The position numbers and the translations under genes are program-made. DNA of 64,000 nucleotides from Antitrichia curtipendula (Eukaryota > Streptophyta > Bryopsida > Hypnales > Leucodontaceae), in contig OX579637.1 of the NCBI GenBank assembly GCA_951230915.1, positions 30,442,001-30,506,000 on the forward strand, read 5' to 3'. This document shows positions 39,201-52,220 of the stretch, piece after piece; the first letter of the stretch is position 1, and every line of letters starts with the position of its first letter. The notes below the pieces were generated by a model that did no database searches, was not told the origin of the DNA, and was given only the letters and a program-made list of their open reading frames with translations.

Positions 39201-41219
39201 TTCCACAAATTTGTTCAAGTGACTTTCCAAATCAAATTCCATGACATTTGATGACGCATTTGATCTCGGGAGCCAATAAAGTACAGGCCCAAGTTTATTC
39301 CATTTTTTTTTTGATTCACGAGGAGATGCATGAAAATTACGCACAAATGAAATATTCTCATGGATTTAAATATTTGAAGGTATTTGCAACTTCCACAAAT
39401 TTGTTCAAGTGACTTTCCAAATCAAATTCCATGACATTTGATGTAGGGAGCCATTAAAGTACAGGCCCAAGTTTATTCCATATTTTTTCTGATTCACGTG
39501 GAGATGTATGAAAATTACGCACAAATGAAATATTCTCATGGATTTACATATTTGAAGGTATTTGCAACTTCCACAAATTTGTTCAAATGATTTTCCAAAT
39601 CAAATTCCATTACAATTGATGTAGAGAGCCATTAAAGTACAGGCCCAAGTGTATTCCATATTTTTTTTGATTCACTTGGAGATGTATGAAAATTACGCAC
39701 AAATGAAATATTCTCATGGATTTAAATATTTGAAGGTATTTGCAACATCCACAAATTTGTTCAAGTGACTTTCCAAATCAAATTCCATGACATTTGATGT
39801 AGGGAGCCATTAAAGTACAGGCCCAAGTTTATTCCATATTTTTTCTGATTCACGTGGAGATGTATGAAAATTACGCACAAATGAAATATTCTCATGGATT
39901 TACATATTTGAAGGTATTTGCAACTTCCACAAATTTGTTCAAATGATTTTCCAAATCAAATTCCATTACAATTGATGTAGAGAGCCAATAAAGTACAGGC
40001 CCAAGTTTATTCCATTTTTTTTTTGATTCACGAGGAGATGCATGAAAATTACGCACAAATGAAATATTCTCATGGATTTAAATATTTGAAGGTACTTGCA
40101 ACTTCCACAAATTTGTTCAAGTGCGTTCCCAAATCAAATTCCATAACATTTGACGTAGGAAGCCATTAAAGTACAGGCCCAAGTTTATTCTATATTTTTT
40201 TTGATTCACGTGGAGATGCATGAAAATTACGCACAAATGAAATATTCTCATGGATTTAAATATTTGAAGGTATTTGCAACTTCCACAAATTTGTTCAAGT
40301 GATTTTCGAAATGAAATTCCATTAAAATTTGATGTAGGGAGCCATTAAAGTACAGGCCCAAGTTTATTCTATATTTTTTTTGATTCACGTGGAGATGCAT
40401 GAAAATTATGCACAAATGAAATATTCTCATACATTCAAATATTTGAAGGTATTTGCAACTTCCACAAATTTGTTCAAGTGATTTTCCAAATAATATTCCA
40501 TGACATTTGATGACGCATTTGATCTCGGGAGCCAATAAAGTACAGGCCCAAGTTTATTCCATTTTTTTTCTGATTCACGAGGAGATGCATGAAAATTACG
40601 CACAAATGAAATATTCTCATGGATTTAAATATTTGAAGGTATTTGCAACTTCCACAAATTTGTTCAAGTGACTTTCCAAATCAAATTCCATGACATTTGA
40701 TGTAGGGAGCCATTAAAGTACAGGCCCAAGTTTATTCCATATTTTTTTTGATTCACGTGGAGATGTATGAAAATTACGCACAAATGAAATATTCTCACGG
40801 ATTTAAATATTTGAGGGTATTTGCAACTTCTACAAATTTGGTCAAGGGCCTTCCGAAATCAAATTCCATGACATTTGATGTAGGGAGCCATTAAAGTACA
40901 GGCCCAAGTTTATTCCATATTTTTTTTGATTCACGTGGAGATGCATGAAAATTACGCACAAATGAAATATTCTCATGGATTTAAATATTTGAAGGTATTT
41001 GCAACTTCCACAAATTTGTTCAAGTGCGTGTCCAAATCAAATTCAATGACATTTGATGTAGGGAGCCATTAAAGTACAGGCCCAAATTTATTCCATATTT
41101 TTTTTGATTCACGTGGAGATGTATGAAAATTACGCACAAATGAAATATTCTCACGGATTTATATATTTGAGGGTATTTGCAACTTCTACAAATTTGGTCA
41201 AGGGCCTTCCGAAATCAAA

Positions 41220-42300
41220 TTCCATGACATTTGATGTAGGGAGCCATTAAAGTACAGGCCCAAGTTTATTCCATATTTTTTTTGATTCACGTGGAGATGC
41301 ATGAAAATTACGCACAAATGAAATATTCTCATGGATTTAAATATTTGAAGGTATTTGCAACTTCCACAAATTTGTTCAAGTGATTTTCGAAATGAAATTC
41401 CATTAAAATTTGATGTAGGGAGCCATTAAAGTACAGACCCAAGTTTATTCCATATTTTTCTTGATTCACGTGAAGATGCACGAAAATTATGCACAAATGA
41501 AATATTCTCATACATTCAAATATTTGAAGGTATTCGCAACTTCCACAAATTTGTTCAAGTGATTTTCCAAATCAAATTCCATGACATTTGATGACGCATT
41601 TGATCTCGGGAGCCAATAAAGTACAGGCCCAAGTTTATTCCATTTTTTTTCTGATTCACGAGGAGATTCATGAAAATTACGCACAAATGAAATATTCTCA
41701 TGGATTTAAATATTTGAAGGTATTTGCAACTTCCACAAATTTGTTCAAGTGACTTTCCAAATCAAATTCCATGACATTTGATGTAGGGAGCCATTAAAGT
41801 ACAGGCCCAAGTTTATTCCATATTTTTTCTGATTCACGTGGAGATGTATGAAAATTACGCACAAATGAAATATTCTCACGGATTTAAATATTTGAGGGTA
41901 TTTGCAACTTCTACAAATTTGGTCAAGGGCCTTCCGAAATCAAATTCCATGACATTTGATGTAGGGAGCCATTAAAGTACAGGCCCAAGTTTATTCCATA
42001 TTTTTTTTGATTCACGTGGAGATGCATGAAAATTACGCCCAAATGAAATATTCTCATGGATTTAAATATTTGAAGGTATTTGCAACTTCCACAAATTTGT
42101 TCAAGTGCGTGTCCAAATCAAATTCAATGACATTTGATGTAGGGAGCCATTAAAGTACAGGCCCAAATTTATTCCATATTTTTTTTGATTCACGTGGAGA
42201 TGTATGAAAATTACGCACAAATGAAATATTCTCACGGATTTATATATTTGAGGGTATTTGCAACTTCTACAAATTTGGTCAAGGGCCTTCCGAAATCAAA
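41220..42300 (+). repeat. 1,081-bp six-monomer higher-order repeat, copy 1
   Basis: The unit is six monomers, one of them the 190-bp insertion form. Landmarks are offset by 1,081 bp from the next copy: CACGTGAAGATGCACG (unusual GAAG), the insertion (41,593 and 42,674), CACGAGGAGATTCATG and CTCACGGATTTAAATATTTG. The shared rare GTGAAGATG and GAGATTCATG states show that the pair is young. Confidence 0.87.
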
Positions 42301-43020
42301 TTCCATGACATTTGATGTAGGGAGCCATTAAAGTACAGGCCCAAGTTTATTCCATATTTTTTTTGATTCACGTGGAGATGCATGAAAATTACGCACAAAT
42401 GAAATATTCTCATGGATTTAAATATTTGAAGGTATTTGCAACTTCCACAAATTTGTTCAAGTGATTTTCGAAATGAAATTCCATTAAAATTTGATGTAGG
42501 GAGCCATTAAAGTACAGACCCAAGTTTATTCCATATTTTTCTTGATTCACGTGAAGATGCACGAAAATTATGCACAAATGAAATATTCTCATACATTCAA
42601 ATATTTGAAGGTATTCGCAACTTCCACAAATTTGTTCAAGTGATTTTCCAAATCAAATTCCATGACATTTGATGACGCATTTGATCTCGGGAGCCAATAA
42701 AGTACAGGCCCAAGTTTATTCCATTTTTTTTCTGATTCACGAGGAGATTCATGAAAATTACGCACAAATGAAATATTCTCATGGATTTAAATATTTGAAG
42801 GTATTTGCAACTTCCACAAATTTGTTCAAGTGACTTTCCAAATCAAATTCCATGACATTTGATGTAGGGAGCCATTAAAGTACAGGCCCAAGTTTATTCC
42901 ATATTTTTTCTGATTCACGTGGAGATGTATGAAAATTACGCACAAATGAAATATTCTCACGGATTTAAATATTTGAGGGTATTTGCAACTTCTACAAATT
43001 TGGTCAAGGGCCTTCCGAAA
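42301..43020 (+). repeat. 1,081-bp higher-order repeat, copy 2 (partial)
   Basis: It matches the preceding unit at an offset of 1,081 bp up to about 43,020-43,120. The GTGCGTGTCC and TTATATATTTG monomers expected next are missing; the sequence passes straight to the TTTTCGAAATGAAATTCC monomer near 43,190, which fits a two-monomer (about 356 bp) deletion in register. Confidence 0.82.
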
Positions 43021-43401
43021 TCAAATTCCATGACATTTGATGTAGGGAGCCATTAAAGTACAGGCCCAAGTTTATTCCATATTTTTTTTGATTCACGTGG
43101 AGATGCATGAAAATTACGCACAAATGAAATATTCTCATGGATTTAAATATTTGAAGGTATTTGCAACTTCCACAAATTTGTTCAAGTGATTTTCGAAATG
43201 AAATTCCATTAAAATTTGATGTAGGGAGCCATTAAAGTACAGACCCAAGTTTATTCCATATTTTTCTTGATTCACGTGGAGATGTATGAAAATTACGCAC
43301 AAATGAAATATTCTCATGGATTTACATATTTGAAGGTATTTGCAACTTCCATAAATTTGTTCAAGTGATTTTCCAAATCAAATTCCATTACAATTGATGT
43401 A

Positions 43402-43860
43402 GGGAGCCATTAAAGTACAGGCCCAAGTTTATTCCATATTTTTTCTGATTCACGTGGAGATGTATGAAAATTACGCACAAATGAAATATTCTCATGGATT
43501 TACATATTTGAAGGTATTTGCAACTTCCACAAATTTGTTCAAATGATTTTCCGAATCAAATTCCATTACAATTGATGTAGAGAGCCATTAAAGTACAGGC
43601 CCAAGTGTATTCCATATTTTTTTTGATTCACTTGGAGATGTATGAAAATTACGCACAAATGAAATATTCTCATGGATTTCAATATTTGAAGGTATTTGCA
43701 ACTTCCACAAATTTGTTCAAGTGCGTTCCCAAATCAAATTCCATAACATTTGACGTAGGGAGCCATTAAAGTACAGGCCCAAGTTTATTCCATATTTTTT
43801 TTGATTCACGTGGAGATGTATGAAAATTACGCACAAATGAAATATTCTCATGGATTTACA
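43402..43860 (+). repeat. Segment repeated 1,260 bp downstream
   Basis: 43,402-43,860 and 44,662-45,120 agree closely: TTTACATATTTGAAGG, GATTTTCCGAATC, CATTACAATTGATGTAGAG, CAAGTGTATTCC, CACTTGGAGATG, TTTCAATATTTG, GTGCGTTCCC and CATAACATTTGACG occur in the same order at a constant 1,260-bp offset. The copies part company at about 43,867 / 45,127 (TTTGAAGG against TTTGAGGG). Confidence 0.85.
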
Positions 43861-44661
43861 TATTTGAAGGTATTTGCAACTTCCATAAATTTGTTCAAGT
43901 GATTTTCCAAATCAAATTCCATTACAATTGATGTAGGGAGCCATTAAAGTACAGGCCCAAGTTTATTCCATATTTTTTCTGATTCACGTGGAGATGTATG
44001 AAAATTACGCACAAATGAAATATTCTCATGGATTTACATATTTGAGGGTATTTGCAACTTCCACAAATTTGTTCAAGTGATTTTCCAAATGAAATTCCAT
44101 TAAAATTTGATGTAGGGAGCCATTAAAGTACAGGCCCAAGTTTATTCCATATTTTTTTTGATTCACGTGGAGATGCATGAAAATTACGCACAAATGAAAT
44201 ATTCTCATGGATTTAAATATTTGAAGGTATTTGCAACTTCCACAAATTTGTTCAAGTGATTTTCGAAATGAAATTCCATTAAAATTTGATGTAGGGAGCC
44301 ATTAAAGTACAGACCCAAGTTTATTCCATATTTTTCTTGATTCACGTGGAGATGCACGAAAATTATGCACAAATGAAATATTCTCATACATTCAAATATT
44401 TGAAGGTATTTGCAACTTCCACAAATTTGTTCAAGTGATTTTCCAAATCAAATTCCATGACATTTGATGACGAATTTGATCTCGGGAGCCAATAAAGTAC
44501 AGGCCCAAGTTTATTCCATTTTTTTTTTGATTCACGAGGAGATGCATGAAAATTACGCACAAATGAAATATTCTCATGGATTTAAATATTTGAAGGTATT
44601 TGCAACTTCCACAAATTTGTTCAAGTGACTTTCCAAATCAAATTCCATGACATTTGATGTA

Positions 44662-45120
44662 GGGAGCCATTAAAGTACAGGCCCAAGTTTATTCCATATT
44701 TTTTCTGATTCACGTGGAGATGTATGAAAATTACGCACAAATGAAATATTCTCATGGATTTACATATTTGAAGGTATTTGCAACTTCCACAAATTTGTTC
44801 AAATGATTTTCCGAATCAAATTCCATTACAATTGATGTAGAGAGCCATTAAAGTACAGGCCCAAGTGTATTCCATATTTTTTTTGATTCACTTGGAGATG
44901 TATGAAAATTACGCACAAATGAAATATTCTCATGGATTTCAATATTTGAAGGTATTTGCAACTTCCACAAATTTGTTCAAGTGCGTTCCCAAATCAAATT
45001 CCATAACATTTGACGTAGGGAGCCATTAAAGTACAGGCCCAAGTTTATTCCATATTTTTTTTGATTCACGTGGAGATGTATGAAAATTACGCACAAATGA
45101 AATATTCTCATGGATTTACA
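44662..45120 (+). repeat. Second copy of the 43,402-43,860 segment
   Basis: This is the downstream partner of the segment at 43,402-43,860. It directly precedes the change to the divergent monomers of region 7. Confidence 0.85.
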
Positions 45121-45199
45121 TATTTGAGGGTATTTGCAACTTCCACAAATTTGTTCAAGTGATTTTCCAAATGAAATTCCATTAAAATTTGATGTAGGG

Positions 45200-47660
45200 A
45201 GCCATTAAAGTACAGGCCCAAGTTTATTCCATATTTTTTTTTATTTACGTTGAGACCAATGAAAATTACGCAGAAATGTAATATTCTCATGGATTTAAAT
45301 ATTTGAAGGTATTTGCAACTTCCACAAATTTATTCAATTGATTTTCCAAATCAAATTCCATGACATTTGATGTAGGGAGCCATTAAAGTACAGGCCCAAG
45401 TTTATTTCTTATTTTTTTTGATTCACGAGGAGATGCATGAAAATTACGCACAAATGAAATATTCTCATGGATTTAAATATTTGAAGGTATTTGCAACTTG
45501 CACAAATTTGTTCACGTGATTTTCCAAATCAAATTCCATGACATTTGTTGTAGGGAGCCATTAAAGTACAGGCCCAAGTTTATTCCATATTTTTTTTGAT
45601 TCACGTGGAGATGTATGAAAAATACGCACAAATGAAATATTCTCATACATTTAAATATTTGAAGGTATTTGCAACTTCCACAAATTTGTTCAAGTGATTT
45701 TCCAAATCAAATTCCATGACATTTGATGTAGGGAGCCATTAAAGTACAGGCCCAAGTTTTTTCCATATTTTTTTTTATTTACGTGGAGACGAATGAAAAT
45801 TACGCACAAATGAAATATTCTCATACATTCAAATATTTGAAGGTATTTGCAACTTCCACAAATTTATTCAAGTGATTTTCCAAATCAAATACCATGACAT
45901 TTGATGTAGGGAGCCATTAAAGTACAGGCCCAAGTTTATTTCATATTTTTTTTGATTCACGAGGAGATGCATGAAAATTACGCAGAAATGGAATATTCTC
46001 ATGGATTTAAATATTTGAAGGTATTTGCAACTTCTACAAATTTGGTCAAGTGATTTTCCAAATCAAATTCCATGGCATTTGATGTAGGGAGCCATTAAAG
46101 TACAGGCCCAAGTTTATTCCATATTTTTTTTGATTCACGTGGAGATGTATGAAAATTACGCACAAATGAAATATTCTCATGGATTTAAATATTTGACGGT
46201 ATTTGCAACTTCCACAAATTTGTTCAAGTGATTTTCCAAATCAAATTCCATGACATTTGATGTAGGGAGCCATTAAAGTACAGGCCCAAGTTTATTCCAT
46301 ATTTTTTTTGATTCACGTGGAGATGTATGAAAATTACGCACAAATGAAATATTCTCATGGATTAAAATATTTGAGGGTATTTGCAACTTCCACAATTTTG
46401 TTCATGTGCCTCCCCAAATCAAATTCCATGACATTTGATGTACGGAACAATTAAAGTACAGGCCCAAGTTTATTCCATATTTTTTTTGATTCTTGTGGAG
46501 ATGTATGAAAATTACGCACAAATGAAATGTTCTCATGGATTTAAATATTTGAAGGTACTTGCAACTTCCACAAATTTGTTCAAGTGATTTTTCCGAATGA
46601 AATTGCATTAAAATTTGATGTACGGAGCCATTAAGGTACAGGCCCAAGTTTATTCCATATTTTTTTTGATTCACGAGGAGATGCAAGAAAATAACGCAGA
46701 AATGAAATATTCTCATGGATTTAAATATTTGAAGGTACTTGCAACTTCCACAAATTTGTTCAAGTGATTTCTCCAAACGAAATTGCATTAAAATTTGATG
46801 TACGGAGCCATTAAGGTACAGGCCCAAGTTTATTCCATATTTTTTTTGATTCACGTGGAGAGGCATGAAAATTACGCACCAATGAAATATTCTCATGGAT
46901 TTAAATACTAAGGCGTATTTGCAACTTCTACAAGATTCTTCAAGTGCCTTCCCAAATCAAATTCCATGACATTTGATGTAGGGAGCCATTAAACTACAGG
47001 CCCAGGTTTATTCCATATTTTTTTTGATTCACGTGGAGATGCATGAACATTACGCATTAATGAAATATTCTCATGGATTTAAATATTTGAAGGTACTTGC
47101 AACTTCCACAAATTTGTTCAACTGATTTTCCAAATGAAATTGCATTAAAATTTGATGTACGGAGCCATTAAAGTACAAACCCAAGTTTATTCCATATTTT
47201 TTTTTATTTACGTGGAGACGTATGAAAATTACGCACAAATGAAATATTCTCATACATTCAAATATTTGAAGGTATTTGCAACTTCCACAAATTTGTTCAA
47301 GTGATTTTTCCAAATGAAATTGCATTAAAATTTGATGTACGGAGCCATTAAGGTACAGGCCCAAGTTTATTCCATATTTTTTTTGATTCACGAGGAGATG
47401 CAAGAAAATAACGCAGAAATGAAATATTCTCATGGATTTAAATATTTGAAGGTACTTGCAACTTCCACAAATTTGTTCAACTGATTTTCCAAATGAAATT
47501 GCATTAAAATTTGATGTACGGAGCCATTAAAGTACAAACCCAAGTTTATTCCATATTTTTTTTTATTTACGTGGAGACGTATGAAAATTACGCACAAATG
47601 AAATATTCTCATACATTCAAATATTTGAAGGTATTTGCAACTTCCACAAATTTGTTCAAG
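45200..47660 (+). repeat. Array region 7: divergent monomer block
   Basis: About 14 monomers with states not seen elsewhere: TTTTTATTTACGTGGAGACG or TTTTTATTTACGTTGAGACC (45,240-45,260), GCAAGAAAATAACGCAG, GAAATTGCATTAAAATTTG, GATGTACGGAGCCATTAAGG and AGTACAAACCC. Several units contain GATTTTTCC or GATTTCTCC with one extra base, making them 179-180 bp. A two-monomer set recurs 359 bp apart (AGTACAAACCC at about 47,172 and 47,531). The lower similarity to neighbours suggests an older or separately evolving stretch. Confidence 0.8.
47061..47640 (+). repeat. 359-bp two-monomer tandem repeat
   Basis: CTCATGGATTTAAATATTTG, AAGGTACTTGCAAC, TTCAACTGATTTTCC, GAAATTGCATTAAAATTTG, GATGTACGGAGCC and AGTACAAACCC, then TTATTTACGTGGAGACGTATG, repeat with a constant 359-bp offset. 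Both copies end in CATACATTCAAATATTTG. This is a recent dimer duplication inside the divergent block. Confidence 0.85.
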
Positions 47661-47820
47661 TGATTTTCCAAATCAAATTCCCTAACATTTGATGTTGGGA
47701 GCCATTAAAGTACAGGCCCAAATTTATTCCATATTTTTTCTGATTCACGTGGAGATGTATGAAAATTACGTACAAATGAAATATTCTCATGGATTTAAAT
47801 ATTTGAGGGTATTTGCAACT

Positions 47821-49785
47821 TCTACAAATTTGTTCAAGTGCCTTCCCAAATCAAATTTCATGACATATGATGTAGGGAGCCATTAAAGTACAGGCCCAAA
47901 TTTATTCCATATTTTTCTTGATTCACGTGGAGATGCATGGAAATTACGCACAAATGAAATATTCTCATGGATTTAAATATTTGAAGGTATTTGCAACTTC
48001 CACAAATTTGTTCAAGTGATTTTCCAAATCATATTCCATGACATTTGATGTTGGGAGCCATTAAAGTACAGGCCCAAATTTATTCCATATTTTTTTTGAT
48101 TCACGTGGAGATGCATGAAAATTATGCACAAATGAAATATTCTCATGGATTTAAATACTAAGGCGTATTTGCAACTTCTACAAGATTCTTCAAGTGCCTT
48201 CCCAAATCAAATTCCATGACATTTGATGTAGGGAGCCATTAAACTACAGGCCCAGGTTTATTCCATATTTTTTTTGATTCACGTGGAGATGCATGAAAAT
48301 TACGCACAAATGAAATATTCTCATGGATTTAAATCTTTGAAGGTATTTGCAACTTCCACAAATTTGTTCAAGTGATTTTCGAAAATCAAATTCCATTAAA
48401 ATTTGATGTAGGGAGCCATTAAAGTACAGGCCCAAGTTTATTCCATATTTTTTTTGATTCACGTGGAGATGCATGAAAATTATGCACAAATGAAATATTC
48501 TCATGGATTTAAATATTTGAAGGTATTTGCAACTTCGACAAATTTGTTCAAGTGCCTTCCCAAATCAAATTTCATGACATATGATGTAGGGAACAATTAA
48601 AGTGCAGGCCCAAATTTATTCCATATTTTTTTTGATTCACCTGGAGATGTATGAAAATTACGCACAAATGAAATATTCTCATGGATTTAAATACTAAGTC
48701 GTATTTGCAACTTCTACAAGTTTCTTCAAGTGCCTTCCCAAATCAAATTCCATGACATTTGATGTAGGGAGCCATTAAAGTACAGGCCCAAGTTTATTCC
48801 GTATTTTTTTTGATTCACGTGGAGATGCATGAAAATTATGCACAAATGAAATATTCTCATGGATTTAAATAATTGAAGATATTTGCAACTTCCACAAATT
48901 TGTTCAAGTGATTTTCCAAATCAAATTCCCTGACATTTGATGTACGGAGCCATTAAAGTACAGGCCCAAGTTTATTCCATATTTTTTTTGATTCACGTGG
49001 AGATGCATGAAAATTACGCACAAATGAAATATTCTCATGGATTTAAATATTTGAAGATATTTGCAACCTCGACAAATTTGTTCAATTGCTTTTCCAAATC
49101 AAATTCCCTGACATTTGATGTACGGAGCCATTAAAGTGCAGGCCCAAGTTTATTCCATATTTTTATTGATTCACGTGGAGATGCATGAAAATTACGCACA
49201 AATGAAATATTCTCATGGATTTAAATATTTGAAGGTATTTGCAACTTCCACAAATTTGTTCAAGTGATTTTCAAAAATCAAATTCCATTAAAATTTGATG
49301 TAGGGAGCCATTAAAGTACAGGCCCAAGTTTATTCCATATTTTCTTTGATTCACGTGGAGATGCATGAAAATTACGCACAAATGAAATATTCTCATGGAT
49401 TTAAATATTTGAAGGTATTTGCAACTTCCACAAATTTGTTCAAGTGATTTTCCAAATCATATTCCATGAAAATTTGATGTAGGGAGCCATTAAAGTACAG
49501 GCCCAGGTTTATTCCATATTTTCTTTGATTCACGTGGAGATGCATGAAAATTACGCACAAATGAAATATTCTCATACATTTAAATATTTGAAGGTATCTG
49601 CAACTTCCACAAATTTGTTCAAGTGATTTTCGAAAATCAAATTCCATAAAAATTTGATGTAGGGAGCCATTAAAGTACAGGCCAAAGTTTATTCCATATT
49701 TTTTCTGATTCACGTGGAGATGTATGAAAATTACGCACAAATGAAATATTCTCACAGATTTATATATTTGAGGGTATTTGCAACT
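47821..49785 (+). repeat. Eleven-monomer higher-order repeat (1,965 bp), copy 1
   Basis: The unit begins at TCTACAAATTTGTTCAAGTG followed by TTTCATGACATATGATG, and the same start recurs at 49,786. It contains two TACTAAG monomers (48,157 and 48,693), the GATTTTCGAAAATC monomer near 48,376, ATATTTGCAACCTCGACAAA, TTTTTATTGATTC and TTTTCAAAAATC. The matching copy downstream has one extra monomer, so landmarks before the insertion are offset by 1,965 bp and those after it by 2,142 bp. Confidence 0.88.
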
Positions 49786-51940
49786 TCTACAAATTTGTTC
49801 AAGTGCCTTCCCAAATCAAATTTCATGACATATGATGTAGGGAGCCATTAAAGTACAGGCCCAAATTTATTCCATATTTTTCTTGATTCACGTGGAGATG
49901 CATGGAAATTACGCACAAATGAAATATTCTCATGGATTTAAATATTTGAAGGTATTTGCAACTTCCACAAATTTGTTCAAGTGATTTTCCAAATCATATT
50001 CCATGACATTTGATGTTGGGAGCCATTAAAGTACAGGCCCAAATTTATTCCATATTTTTTTTGATTCACGTGGAGATGCATGAAAATTATGCACAAATGA
50101 AATATTCTCATGGATTTAAATACTAAGGCGTATTTGCAACTTCTACAAGATTCTTCAAGTGCCTTCCCAAATCAAATTCCATGACATTTGATGTAGGGAG
50201 CCATTAAACTACAGGCCCAGGTTTATTCCATATTTTTTTTGATTCACGTGGAGATGCATGAAATTTACGCACAAATGAAATATTCTCATGGATTTAAATA
50301 TTTGAAGGTATTTGCAACTTCCACAAATTTGTTCAAGTGATTTTCGAAAATCAAATTCCATTAAAATTTGATGTAGGGAGCCATTAAAGTACAGGCCCAA
50401 GTTTATTCCATATTTTTTTTGATTCACGTGGAGATGCATGAAAATTATGCACAAATGAAATATTCTCATGGATTTAAATATTTGAAGGTATTTGCAACTT
50501 CGACAAATTTGTTCAAGTGATTTTCCAAATCAAATTCCATGACATTTGATGTAGGGAGCCATTAAAGTACAGGCCCAAATTTATTCCATATTTTTTCTGA
50601 TTCACGTGGAGATGTATGAAAATTACGTACAAATGAAATATTCTCATGGATTTAAATATTTGAGGGTATTTGCAACTTCTACAAATTTGTTCAAGTGCCT
50701 CCCAAATCAAATTTCATGACATATGATGTAGGGAACAATTAAAGTGCAGGCCCAAATTTATTCCATATTTTTTTTGATTCACCTGGAGATGTATGAAAAT
50801 TACGCACAAATGAAATATTCTCATGGATTTAAATACTAAGTCGTATTTGCAACTTCTACAAGTTTCTTCAAGTGCCTTCCCAAATCAAATTCCATGACAT
50901 TTGATGTAGGGAGCCATTAAAGTACAGGCCCAAGTTTATTCCGTATTTTTTTTGATTCACGTGGAGATGCATGAAAATTATGCACAAATGAAATATTCTC
51001 ATGGATTTAAATAATTGAAGATATTTGCAACTTCCACAAATTTGTTCAAGTGATTTTCCAAATCAAATTCCCTGACATTTGATGTACGGAGCCATTAAAG
51101 TACAGGCCCAAGTTTATTCCATATTTTTTTTGATTCACGTGGAGATGCATGAAAATTACGCACAAATGAAATATTCTCATGGATTTAAATATTCGAAGAT
51201 ATTTGCAACCTCGACAAATTTGTTCAATTGCTTTTCCAAATCAAATTCCCTGACATTTGATGTACGGAGCCATTAAAGTGCAGGCCCAAGTTTATTCCAT
51301 ATTTTTATTGATTCACGTGGAGATGCATGAAAATTACGCACAAATGAAATATTCTCATGGATTTAAATCTTTGAAGGTATTTGCAACTTCCACAAATTTG
51401 TTCAAGTGATTTTCAAAAATCAAATTCCATTAAAATTTGATGTAGGGAGCCATTAAAGTACAGGCCCAAGTTTATTCCATATTTTCTTTGATTCACGTGG
51501 AGATGCATGAAAATTACGCACAAATGAAATATTCTCATGGATTTAAATATTTGAAGGTATTTGCAACTTCCACGAATTTGTTCAAGTGATTTTCCAAATC
51601 ATATTCCATGAAAATTTGATGTAGGGAGCCATTAAAGTACAGGCCCAGGTTTATTCCATATTTTCTTTGATTCACGTGGAGATGCATGAAAATTACGCAC
51701 AAATGAAATATTCTCATACATTTAAATATTTGAAGGTATCTGCAACTTCCACAAATTTGTTCAAGTGATTTTCGAAAATCAAATTCCATAAAAATTTGAT
51801 GTAGGGAGCCATTAAAGTACAGGCCCAAGTTTATTCCATATTTTTTCTGATTCACGTGGAGATGTATGAAAATTACGCACAAATGAAATATTCTCAAGGA
51901 TTTAAATATTTGAGGGTATTTGCAACTTCTACAAATTTGT
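49786..51940 (+). repeat. Twelve-monomer higher-order repeat, copy 2
   Basis: It matches copy 1 with an inserted monomer at about 50,515-50,692 (GCCCAAATTTATTCC, TTTTTTCTGATTC, TTACGTACAAATG). That inserted monomer resembles the one at 47,700-47,800 just upstream of copy 1, so it was probably gained by out-of-register exchange. A further partial copy of the last part lies at about 62,160-63,050. Confidence 0.87.
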
Positions 51941-52220
51941 TCAAGTGCCTTCCCAAATCAAATTTCATGACATATGATGTAGGGGACAATTAAAGTACAG
52001 GCCCAAATTTATTCCATATTTTATTTGATTCACGTGGAGATGCATGAAAATTACGCACAAATGAAATATTCTCATGGATTTAAATACTAAGGCGTATTTG
52101 CAACTTCTACAAGTTTCTTCAAGTGCCTTCCCAAATCAAATTCCATGACATTTGATGTAGGGAGCCATTAAAGTACAGACCCAAGTTTATTCCGTATTTT
52201 TTTTTATTCATGTGGAGATG

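Larger units (their letters stand above)
36519..44480 (+). repeat. Scattered 190-bp monomers with GACGCATTTGAT insertion
   Basis: Ten monomers carry a 12-bp insertion at the same point as the region 1 form but reading GACGCATTTGAT followed by CTCGGGAGCCAATAAAG: at 36,519, 37,423, 37,613, 37,803, 39,063 (GAGGCATT), 39,253, 40,512, 41,593, 42,674 and 44,469 (GACGAATT). In nearly all, the following TTCCATATTTTT is changed to TTCCATTTTTTTTT and CACGTGG to CACGAGG. The span covers first to last copy, with other monomers between. Confidence 0.9.
36255..45200 (+). repeat. Array region 6: 1.08-1.29-kb higher-order repeats
   Basis: About 50 monomers. One diagnostic monomer (TTTTCGAAATGAAATTCC, then ACAGACCC) recurs near 37,159, 38,799, 41,329, 42,410, 43,135 and 44,205. 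Other local states are GTGCGTGTCC, TTTGGTCAAGGGCCTTCCG, CTCACGGATTTATATATTTG, CACGAGGAGATGC and ten monomers with a 12-bp insertion. Offsets of 1,081, 1,285, 1,260 and 1,640 bp between matching segments show several overlapping amplifications, each built from 6-9 monomers. Confidence 0.85.

Noticed and set aside
36519..44480. CENP-B box in the GATCTCGGG or CTTCGTCCAATTGG variants
   Set aside because: The CENP-B core needs TTCG, four bases, A, two bases, then CGGG. Neither variant has both halves at the right spacing.
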